Under the pieces are notes generated by a model. It made no database searches. It had not been told where the DNA came from and was given only the letters and a program-made list of their open reading frames with translations. This document shows positions 6,436-11,983 of a stretch of 11,983 nucleotides of DNA, piece by piece. The stretch spans positions 1 through 11,983 of the forward strand of contig CAZSLI010000029.1 of the NCBI GenBank assembly GCA_964607705.1, given 5' to 3'. This DNA is from CAZSLI01 sp964607705 (GTDB lineage: Bacteria; Actinomycetota; Coriobacteriia; Anaerosomatales; PHET01). Within the stretch, counting starts at the first letter, position 1, and each line of letters starts with the position of its first letter. The position numbers and the translations under genes were made by a program.

Positions 6436-7452
6436 ATGACGATCAGGGCACGCGCCCCACTACGGGTGAGCTTCGGAGGCGGCGGCACCGACGTGTCGCC
6501 GTACTGCGACGAGCGCGGAGGCGCGGTGCTGTCGGCGACCGTCGACAGGTATGCGTATGCGAGCCTGACGCCCGGGGGCGACCGCATCGCGGTCAAGAGC
6601 CTCGACTACGACGTCAGCGTCGCCTACTCGCTCGACGAGCCGTTCGTCTACGACGGGCAGCTCGGCCTTGCGACCACTGTGATCGACCACTTCCGCAGCG
6701 AGTACTCGCTCGCAGAGGGCCTCGAGGTCGTGCTCCACAACGATGCGCCTCCGGGCTCCGGCCTCGGCTCCTCCTCGGCGATAGTGGTCGCGATGATCTC
6801 CGCTTTCGCCGAGCACGTCGGCGTCCGCATGACGCCCTACGAGGTCGCGGAGCTCGCGTACCGGCTCGAGCGCGTTGATGCCGGCATCAAGGGCGGCCGC
6901 CAGGACCAGTACGCCACCGCATTCGGCGGCTTCAACTTCATCGAGTTCGAAAGCGGCGGCGCGGTCGTGAACCCGCTGCGCATCGCGCAGGCCACTCTCT
7001 ACGAGCTCGAGTACGGGCTCGTCTTCGCCTACGTCGGCGGCACCCACTTCTCGGGACACATCATCGAGAAGCAGGTCGCCAACTTCGAGAAGCGCGCCGA
7101 GGACGCCGTCGCCGCGATGGACCGGCTCAAGCAGATCGCGCACGACATGAAGCGCGCGCTGCTCCTCGGCGACCTGAAGTCGTTCGGGGCGCTGATGGAC
7201 GAGGCGTGGTGCAACAAGCGCAAGATGGCCGAGGGCATCACCAACGAGCGGCTCGACGGCATCTACGCGGCCGCCAAGGAAGCGGGCGCGATCGGCGGCA
7301 AGGTCAGCGGCGCAGGCGGAGGCGGCTTCATGTTCTTCCTCGCCGACCCGGATCGCCGCTTTGCAGTGCAGGATGCGGTGGCCGGTCACGGCGCCGAGCT
7401 CGTATCCCTCGGATTCGTGGAGGAGGGGGTCCGGACGTGGCGGACTTCGTAG
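6436..7452 (+). CDS. hddA: D-glycero-alpha-D-manno-heptose 7-phosphate kinase (GHMP kinase)
   Basis: A 338-residue GHMP-superfamily kinase, typical length for HddA. AGAGGA (6422-6427) precedes ATG 6436 by 8 bases. Motifs in order: PLRVSFGGGGTD (8-19) for the sugar substrate, the ATP-binding loop PPGSGLGSSSA (105-115), GGRQDQYA (153-160), and the C-terminal glycine-rich KVSGAGGGG (289-297). The opening RAPLRVSFGGGGTD and GGRQDQYA are characteristic of the heptose/fucose kinase branch. HddA phosphorylates heptose 7-phosphate at C1 to give the alpha-1,7-bisphosphate, which commits the sugar to GDP-heptose. The next three activities of the pathway are encoded immediately downstream. Its end overlaps gmhA by 16 bases. 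A fucose kinase-like role is the main alternative, but the neighbours argue for heptose. Confidence 0.9.
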   Translation: MTIRARAPLRVSFGGGGTDVSPYCDERGGAVLSATVDRYAYASLTPGGDRIAVKSLDYDVSVAYSLDEPFVYDGQLGLATTVIDHFRSEYSLAEGLEVVLHNDAPPGSGLGSSSAIVVAMISAFAEHVGVRMTPYEVAELAYRLERVDAGIKGGRQDQYATAFGGFNFIEFESGGAVVNPLRIAQATLYELEYGLVFAYVGGTHFSGHIIEKQVANFEKRAEDAVAAMDRLKQIAHDMKRALLLGDLKSFGALMDEAWCNKRKMAEGITNERLDGIYAAAKEAGAIGGKVSGAGGGGFMFFLADPDRRFAVQDAVAGHGAELVSLGFVEEGVRTWRTS

Positions 7453-8018
7453 ACGCTCTGAACACCGCTGCCGAGAGTAATCGGCGCGCGATCGAAGCCG
7501 CGGCGGCACAGGCGGACGCAGCAGGAGCCGCTGTCGATCTCATCGTCGGCGCGATCGCGGCCAAGGCGCTGGTGCTCTTCGCCGGCAACGGCGGATCGGC
7601 GGCCGACGCGCAGCATCTGGCCGCCGAGCTCGTGGGCCGGTTCGCCGAGGAGCGCGACGCGTGGGGAGCTGTCGCGCTCAACACCAACACCTCAGTGCTG
7701 ACCGCGGTGGGGAATGACTACGGTTTCGACCGGATCTTCGCTCGGCAGGTCGAGGCGCTCGGGCAGCCGGACGGCGTGTTCGTGGGCATATCGACGTCGG
7801 GCACAAGCCCGAACGTCGTCGAGGCGGCGACGGTAGCCCGGGCGCGTGGCATGCGGGTGATCGCGCTCGTCGGGCCGACTGCGGGACCGCTGGCGGACCT
7901 TGCCGACGTCGTGCTGTCGGTACCGGACGCGCGCACGCCGCACGTACAGGAGGCCCACATCTTCCTCGGACACGTGATCTGCGGCCTCGTCGAGGAGCGC
8001 CTGTGCGCGAAGCGGTGA
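7437..8018 (+). CDS. gmhA: Sedoheptulose 7-phosphate isomerase
   Basis: A 193-residue SIS-domain protein of the usual GmhA length. The start is GTG 7437, preceded by AGGAGGGGG (7421-7429). The much longer upstream reading in the same frame lies inside hddA and is not coding. AGNGGSAADAQHLAAEL (49-65) is the GmhA signature; Glu64 and His174 (in EAHIFLGH) correspond by position to the catalytic Glu and His of characterised GmhA. STSGTSPNV (119-127) is the phosphate-binding loop. The enzyme converts sedoheptulose 7-phosphate to D-glycero-D-manno-heptose 7-phosphate, the first step of nucleotide-heptose synthesis; the known enzyme is a tetramer with metal at the active site. It overlaps the preceding and following genes by 16 bases each. 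DiaA-type SIS proteins are related, but the motifs and context favour GmhA. Confidence 0.93.
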   Translation: MADFVDALNTAAESNRRAIEAAAAQADAAGAAVDLIVGAIAAKALVLFAGNGGSAADAQHLAAELVGRFAEERDAWGAVALNTNTSVLTAVGNDYGFDRIFARQVEALGQPDGVFVGISTSGTSPNVVEAATVARARGMRVIALVGPTAGPLADLADVVLSVPDARTPHVQEAHIFLGHVICGLVEERLCAKR

Positions 8019-9211
8019 TCCTCGCCGGTGGCGCGGCAAGCCGACTCGGCGACATCGCGGGTGCGACGCCCAAGCCGCTTCTCGAGGTGGGCGGCAAGCC
8101 GTTCCTCGACTACGTGCTATTCAACCTCGCGCGCCACGGCTATCGGCGCGTCATCCTGAGCGTCGGTCGCCTGGCCGAGCGTTACGCCGACTACGAACCG
8201 GACGTCCCGCTCGAGATCGAGTTGGTGCACTCGGTCGAGACCGAGCCGCTCGGCACCGCGGGGGCGCTCGGGCTTGCGTCCGGCCACCTGCGAGGCGATG
8301 AGGTCCTGGTCGTCAACGGTGACACGATCTTCGACGCGAACCTGCTCGACCTCGGGCGTGTCCGCCGTGCCGCCGGTGCCTCGGTCGCCATCGCGCTGCG
8401 CCACGTCGAGGACACCGGCCGCTACGGCGCGGTGCGCGTCGCCGGCGACGGTTCCGTGACCGCGTTCGCCGAGAAGTCGACGGCAGGGCCGGGTCTCATC
8501 AGCGGCGGCATCTACGCGTGCGCAACCGACGTCCTTCGTGCGCTGCCCGCGCGTCCTCACTCGTTCGAGACCGACGTCCTCCCCGGGCTCGTCGCCTCAG
8601 GTCGCGTTGCGGGCGCCGAGTACCCCGGCTTCTTCGTCGACATCGGCCTGCCTGAGTCGCTCGCCGCGGCGCACGCCGACGTCGCGGCCTGGCGCGACAA
8701 GCCTGCCGTCATCTTCGACCGCGACGGCGTCCTCAACGTCGACCACGGCCACGTAGCCACGCCCGAGCGCTTCGAGTGGATGCCCGGCGCGCGCGAGGCC
8801 GTGAAGCTCGTCAACGACGCCGGCGCCCTCGCGTTCGTGGTGACCAACCAGGCCGGTATCGCCAAGGGCCTCTACACCGAGCCCGACTACCTCGCCTTCG
8901 AATCGTGGATCGCCGAGGAACTTGCGTCGGCCGGCGCGCATCTGGACGCCACCTACCACTGCCCCCATCACCCCGACGGCATCGTCGCCGAGTACCGAGC
9001 GGCGTGCGATTGCCGCAAGCCGGCGCCCGGCATGCTGAACGCGCTCCTGCGCGACTGGGGCGTCCGCCCGACGCGAACTGCGTTCATCGGCGACAAGTCG
9101 TGGGACATGGACGCTGCCGCCGCGGCCGGAGTGCTCGGCGTGCCATTCGAGGGGGAGGGGCTGCTCGAGCTCACGGCAGCCACCCTCGTTCAGTTGGAGT
9201 GCGCGTCGTGA
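8003..9211 (+). CDS. Fused heptose 1-phosphate guanylyltransferase (HddC-like) and heptose bisphosphate phosphatase (GmhB-like)
   Basis: A 402-residue two-domain protein from GTG 8003, with GAGGAG (7992-7997) upstream. Residues 1-228 are a sugar nucleotidyltransferase: LAGGAASRLG (7-16), PKPLL with Lys24, NGD (105-107) and a VDIGLPESL end (212-220). Residues 234-402 are a HAD-IIIA phosphatase of GmhB type: FDRDGVLN (238-245, nucleophile Asp239 and Asp241), TNQAG (281-285), the zinc-binding set C320/H322/C335/C337, CRKPAPGM, and GDKSWD (363-368). The phosphatase removes the 7-phosphate of heptose 1,7-bisphosphate, and the transferase then makes GDP-heptose, so the fusion joins consecutive steps. 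The usual G-x-G-T-R loop of the transferase is altered to GGAASR. Nucleotide choice (GDP) is inferred from hddA. Its TGA overlaps the next gene's GTG. Confidence 0.9.
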   Translation: MREAVILAGGAASRLGDIAGATPKPLLEVGGKPFLDYVLFNLARHGYRRVILSVGRLAERYADYEPDVPLEIELVHSVETEPLGTAGALGLASGHLRGDEVLVVNGDTIFDANLLDLGRVRRAAGASVAIALRHVEDTGRYGAVRVAGDGSVTAFAEKSTAGPGLISGGIYACATDVLRALPARPHSFETDVLPGLVASGRVAGAEYPGFFVDIGLPESLAAAHADVAAWRDKPAVIFDRDGVLNVDHGHVATPERFEWMPGAREAVKLVNDAGALAFVVTNQAGIAKGLYTEPDYLAFESWIAEELASAGAHLDATYHCPHHPDGIVAEYRAACDCRKPAPGMLNALLRDWGVRPTRTAFIGDKSWDMDAAAAAGVLGVPFEGEGLLELTAATLVQLECAS

Positions 9212-10332
9212 AGGTGACGTTCGTCAACAAGTACTACTTCCCGCCGCACCTCGGCGGGGTGGAGCAGAGCCTCAACCTGCTTGCGACGGCGCTCGCCGCG
9301 CGCCCGGACTTCGAGGTCTCAGCCGTCGTCGCCAATGAGGGACGCCGCGGCGTCACCGAGCGACTCGATGGCGTCACTGTCGAGCGGCTCGGCCGCCTGT
9401 TGGCTCTCGCGTCGACGCCCATCGCTCCCGGCATGCCCTCAGCGCTCAGGCGTCACCGCGGCGACGACGTCGTGCACCTGCAGTTCCCGTATCCGTGGGG
9501 CGACATCTCATGGCTCCTCGCGGGCGCGCCGGCCGCGGGCGTCATGACGTATCACGCTGACGTCGTGAAGCAGAAGCGCATGATGACGCTCTACGCGCCG
9601 GCGCTGCGCAGGGCGCTCGAGCGCGTCGAGCGTGTGATCGTCGGCGCTCCGCAGATCATCGAGAACAGCGAGTTCCTGCGACCCGTGGCCCACAAGTGCC
9701 GGGTGGTGCCTTTCGCGATCGACGTGCACCGCTTCGACGCGGTGGATGACGCTGCCGTCGAGCGCGTTCGCGCTTCGGTGCCGGAGGGACCGCTCACCCT
9801 GTTCGTCGGCCGTCTGGTCTACTACAAGGGTGTCGATGTTCTCGTCCGCGCGATGCGCGACGTGCCGGGCACGCTCGCCATCATCGGTCGCGGCCCCCTC
9901 GAGCCCGAGCTCCGCTCGCTTGCCGAGGAACTCGGCATCGCCGACCGCGTACGGTTCCTGCCGCCGGTCGACGACACCGAGCTCGGCGCGTGGTACCGCG
10001 CCGCGGACGTCTTCTGCCTTCCGTCCGTCGCGAAGACCGAGGCGTTCGGGCTCGTGCAACTCGAGGCGCATCTGGCCGGCACGCCGGTCGTCTCGACCGA
10101 CCTGCCGAGCGGCGTGCCGTTCGTGAACGCGCACGGCGAGACCGGTCTCACCGTGCCGCCGAGCGACCCCGCCGCACTGGCCGCTGCACTCAACCAGCTT
10201 CTCGGCGACGATGCCCTTCGCGAACGGCTCGGCTCACGTGCGCGCGAGCGCGTACTCACTGAGTTCTCGTTGGACGCCATGGTTCGCGGTACGCTTGACG
10301 TGTACCGAGAAGCCATCGAGTCGAGAGGCTGA
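9208..10332 (+). CDS. GT4-family glycosyltransferase
   Basis: A 374-residue GT-B-fold enzyme from GTG 9208, whose GTGA overlaps the previous stop; TTGGAG at 9194-9199 is the ribosome binding site. In-frame sequence further upstream belongs to the previous gene's DNA and is rejected as coding. Landmarks are KYYFPPHLGGVEQSL (8-22) in the N-terminal acceptor domain, TYHAD (114-118), VPFAIDVHRF (167-176), VGRLVYYKGVDVLVRAM (200-216) opening the donor domain, GRGP (227-230) and the E-x7-E motif Glu278/Glu286 (EAFGLVQLE). The family is retaining and uses nucleotide sugars, GDP-mannose being common in GT4. Next to GDP-heptose genes it may transfer heptose or mannose to a lipid-linked glycan on the cytoplasmic face. 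Donor and acceptor cannot be read from the sequence. Confidence 0.92.
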   Translation: MKVTFVNKYYFPPHLGGVEQSLNLLATALAARPDFEVSAVVANEGRRGVTERLDGVTVERLGRLLALASTPIAPGMPSALRRHRGDDVVHLQFPYPWGDISWLLAGAPAAGVMTYHADVVKQKRMMTLYAPALRRALERVERVIVGAPQIIENSEFLRPVAHKCRVVPFAIDVHRFDAVDDAAVERVRASVPEGPLTLFVGRLVYYKGVDVLVRAMRDVPGTLAIIGRGPLEPELRSLAEELGIADRVRFLPPVDDTELGAWYRAADVFCLPSVAKTEAFGLVQLEAHLAGTPVVSTDLPSGVPFVNAHGETGLTVPPSDPAALAAALNQLLGDDALRERLGSRARERVLTEFSLDAMVRGTLDVYREAIESRG

Positions 10333-10334
10333 GC

Positions 10335-11708
10335 GTGTCCCGCTCCCGTTTCGTCCTTCTCTCAGTCGTCCTGGACGCCGTGTTCATCAACATCGGCGTG
10401 GTCCTCGCGTTCCTCGTTCGGTTCGGCGGCGCGCTCCCTCAGTTCAACTTCTCCGCGTACGTGGCCATCGCGCCGTTCGCGACACTTCTCTACCTGGCCG
10501 CCTGCTGGGTCTACGGTCTCTATGACCCCGAGCGCTCGGACAGCGGATGGACCGTAGTCCGTTCGACGTTCGCGGCCGTCACGCTTGGCACGATCATGAC
10601 GGCGGCAGCCGCGTTCTTCGGCGGCGAGCGCACGGCGAGCTTCGCGCGACTCACGATCATCATCGGCTGGGCGTTCGACATCGCGCTGCTCATCGGCTGG
10701 CGCCTGCTGTTCCTGCGCTTCGGCCGCATCCGCTGGCCCGAGCAGTGCGTCCTTGTGGTCGGCCTCGGACCGACCGCGGTCGAGCTTGCCGAGGAGCTCA
10801 CGCGCCGTTCCCGTTGGGGCTGGAGGGTCGCAGGTCTGCTGGACCCGCGCGTGGATGCCGACTGCACCGGCGCGGGCGATATCGCCGGCTTCCCGGTCTT
10901 GGGTTGCGCTTCCGACGCCGCGTCAGTCGCGCGCGAGGTGGCCGCAGACCGCATAATCGTGGTGAGTCCCATCGCGCTGCGGGAGTTGGTGGAGTCGCTC
11001 GTGCTCGCCGACGAACTCAACGTGCGCGTTGACGTCGTGCCCGAGCTCTACGAGATCTTCATCGGCAGCGTTGACGCGCTGGTGGGCGACATCCCGCTCA
11101 TGCGCATCACCAGCTCCCAGGTCCCGCGTTACTACGCGGCCGCAAAGCGCGCGATCGACGTACTCGGCGCGATGCTGCTCCTGGTGCTCGTGTCACCGTT
11201 CCTGCTGATCGCGGCGCTCGGCATCGTATTCACCGACGGCTTCCCGGTCATCTTCAAGCAGGAGCGCACCGGCAAGGACCTCAAGCCGTTCAACGTCTAC
11301 AAGCTCCGCACCATGGTCAAGGACGCCGAGAAGCTCTCTGGCCCCGTCCTCGCCGAGGAAGACGATCCGCGCATCACCCGCGTCGGCCGCATCCTGCGTA
11401 ACTACCGCATCGACGAGCTGCCGCAACTGGCCAACATCCTCCTCGGCAACATGAGCTTCGTAGGACCCCGCCCGGAACGGCCGTTCTTCGTGCGGCAGTA
11501 TCTGGACGAGATCCCCGGCTACCGGGAGCGCTTCGGGATCAAGCCAGGCGTGACCGGTCTGGCCCAAGTGAGCGGCGGCTACGCGACCACGCCCGAGCGC
11601 AAACTCAAGTACGACCTCATCTACCTGTTCCATCAGAACCTCGCGATGGACGCGCAGATCGTCGCCGAGACGCTGAGAGTGGTCCTCACGGGTAGGGGCG
11701 CGCGCTAG
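10335..11708 (+). CDS. Polyprenyl-phosphate sugar-1-phosphate transferase (WbaP/WcaJ-type)
   Basis: A 457-residue membrane enzyme from GTG 10335, two bases after the previous stop, with GAGAGG (10323-10328) upstream. Residues 1-130 contain about four membrane helices. Residues 136-260 are a Rossmann-like domain (VVGLGPTAVE, CoA_binding_3 type). A further hydrophobic segment (275-298) leads into the catalytic bacterial sugar transferase domain with KQERTGKD, KLRTM (323-327), the Asp360-Glu361 dyad in DELPQL, SFVGPRPE (374-381) and KPGVTGLAQVSG. Enzymes of this type move a hexose 1-phosphate from a nucleotide sugar onto undecaprenyl phosphate, the first membrane step of capsule, exopolysaccharide, O-antigen or glycoprotein glycan synthesis. 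The long form with both domains is like WbaP/WcaJ rather than the minimal PglC. The sugar used is unknown. Confidence 0.94.
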   Translation: MSRSRFVLLSVVLDAVFINIGVVLAFLVRFGGALPQFNFSAYVAIAPFATLLYLAACWVYGLYDPERSDSGWTVVRSTFAAVTLGTIMTAAAAFFGGERTASFARLTIIIGWAFDIALLIGWRLLFLRFGRIRWPEQCVLVVGLGPTAVELAEELTRRSRWGWRVAGLLDPRVDADCTGAGDIAGFPVLGCASDAASVAREVAADRIIVVSPIALRELVESLVLADELNVRVDVVPELYEIFIGSVDALVGDIPLMRITSSQVPRYYAAAKRAIDVLGAMLLLVLVSPFLLIAALGIVFTDGFPVIFKQERTGKDLKPFNVYKLRTMVKDAEKLSGPVLAEEDDPRITRVGRILRNYRIDELPQLANILLGNMSFVGPRPERPFFVRQYLDEIPGYRERFGIKPGVTGLAQVSGGYATTPERKLKYDLIYLFHQNLAMDAQIVAETLRVVLTGRGAR

Positions 11709-11719
11709 GCCCCCTGAAA

Positions 11720-11738
11720 CGGCGCCCGAATGGCACCG
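11720..11738. terminator. Weak hairpin after the glycan operon
   Basis: CGGCGCC (11720-11726) and GGCACCG (11732-11738) can pair with one mismatch around a CGAAT loop, starting 12 bases after the sugar transferase stop. There is no T-run, so intrinsic termination would be poor. It is the best candidate for the end of the operon in this window. Confidence 0.25.
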
Positions 11739-11784
11739 GGACAGTCACACCGTCCGCGGGGAAGCCTTGCTGTATACCCGCATT

Positions 11785-11800
11785 CGTGACGACCGTCACA
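11785..11800. promoter_or_regulatory. CRP/FNR-family-like dyad
   Basis: CGTGA-N6-TCACA matches nine of the ten conserved bases of the TGTGA-N6-TCACA operator used by CRP-type regulators, including the actinobacterial CRP homologue GlxR. It lies at the upstream edge of the AT-rich island, roughly 85 bases upstream of the estimated start of the promoter described at 11844-11873. Whether this organism has a matching regulator cannot be seen here. Confidence 0.4.
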
Positions 11801-11843
11801 CCTACTTTTGCTTAATAAGGTTTATGTTTTTGTGGATTTCTTG

Positions 11844-11873
11844 TTGACCCTGAAGCAAAGTGTGCCGAATACT
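11844..11873 (+). promoter_or_regulatory. Putative promoter of the next transcription unit
   Basis: TTGACC (11844-11849, five of six to the -35 consensus) and AATACT (11868-11873, four of six to the -10) are 18 bases apart. They follow an A/T-rich tract (11804-11845) containing several T runs that could act as an UP-like element. Transcription would begin near 11880 and run off the right edge. The contrast in composition with the genes before it supports a real regulatory region. Confidence 0.5.
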
Positions 11874-11881
11874 TCCTTAGG

Positions 11882-11899
11882 ATGTGCGCTTGCGCACAT
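11882..11899 (+). promoter_or_regulatory. Perfect hairpin at the start of the predicted leader
   Basis: ATGTGCGC and GCGCACAT are perfect 8-base arms separated by TT. As RNA this gives a 7-bp stem with a CUUG tetraloop, a stable combination. It would lie at the very 5' end of the transcript from the promoter at 11844-11873, where it could protect the mRNA; as DNA it could be an operator just downstream of the -10 box. The short T run after it (TTTCG) is too weak for a terminator call. Confidence 0.45.
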
Positions 11900-11983
11900 T
11901 TCGTTGCGTACGCTATGGAGGCTCGCAAGACTCGTCCGAGGGGCAAACGGGCAGGTCAGCGGTTCTTTGACAGTTGTGATGGT

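Noticed and set aside
7206..7436. N-terminal extension of gmhA
   Set aside because: It overlaps the conserved 3' part of hddA and encodes a non-homologous Arg/Gly-rich string; GTG 7437 has a strong ribosome binding site and gives the usual GmhA length.
6460..7509. Minus-strand open frame opposite hddA
   Set aside because: Antisense to a GHMP kinase with all motifs; the reverse translation is an Arg/Asp/His-rich shadow without family features.
8776..9207. N-terminal extension of the glycosyltransferase from an upstream ATG
   Set aside because: These codons lie within the phosphatase domain of the preceding gene and give an Arg-rich string; the glycosyltransferase family N-terminus begins exactly at GTG 9208.
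11938..11960. c-di-GMP (GEMM) riboswitch suggested by GGGGCAAACGGG
   Set aside because: The GGCAAAC-like string is present, but the GAAA tetraloop partner and GGGACGCAAAGCC-type segment do not follow within the visible sequence.
11915..11983. Start of a small basic protein (ATG 11915) running off the right edge
   Set aside because: The 23 codons are open, but there is no ribosome binding site, and the third codon positions are much poorer in G/C than in neighbouring genes; it is too short to call.

Overview
The window is GC-rich coding DNA. Its third codon positions are strongly G/C, several genes begin with GTG or TTG, and most carry clear purine-rich ribosome binding sites. Two multiheme c-type cytochromes, a TPR/beta-propeller membrane pair and a GDP-heptose gene set together suggest an anaerobic or metal/electron-respiring high-GC bacterium. 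A deep-branching actinobacterial (Coriobacteriia-like) lineage is my best guess. That placement is an inference from gene content and composition; nothing in the window proves it.

Region 1 (1-3170, + strand) looks like an extracytoplasmic electron-transfer module. A membrane-anchored TPR protein overlaps by ATGA a two-transmembrane NHL beta-propeller protein. Next, after a 143-base leader with its own possible promoter, comes a secreted cytochrome with six CXXCH motifs and exactly six further histidines, followed by a strong hairpin terminator at 3142-3167. Region 2 (3210-3926, - strand) holds a convergent NapC/NrfH-like tetraheme cytochrome with two membrane helices. Its first haem motif is the unusual CX3CH, and a 24-bp tandem repeat begins at its 3' end. 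Region 3 (4143-4829) is a lipoprotein of unknown function with a Gly/Ser/Thr linker.

Region 4 (4921-11708, + strand) is a glycan-building block. A phosphohexomutase stands first. It is followed by a compact five-gene run: hddA, gmhA, a fused hddC-gmhB, a GT4 glycosyltransferase and a polyprenyl-phosphate sugar-1-phosphate transferase. The heptose genes supply all four activities needed to turn sedoheptulose 7-phosphate into GDP-D-glycero-alpha-D-manno-heptose. The last two genes would start a lipid-linked glycan and extend it. Neighbouring genes overlap or nearly touch (16 bp, 16 bp, 4 bp, then a 2-bp gap), indicating one translationally coupled operon. The likely product is a surface polysaccharide or S-layer/glycoprotein glycan, as GDP-heptose is used in Aneurinibacillus S-layers.

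Region 5 (11709-11983) is non-coding or the leader of the next unit. It contains an AT-rich island, a CRP/FNR-like dyad, a plausible promoter and a perfect hairpin. The most interesting points are the six-haem/six-histidine cytochrome beside TPR and NHL genes (a possible cytochrome-filament system), the CX3CH tetraheme protein with its 3' repeat, and the hddC-gmhB fusion.
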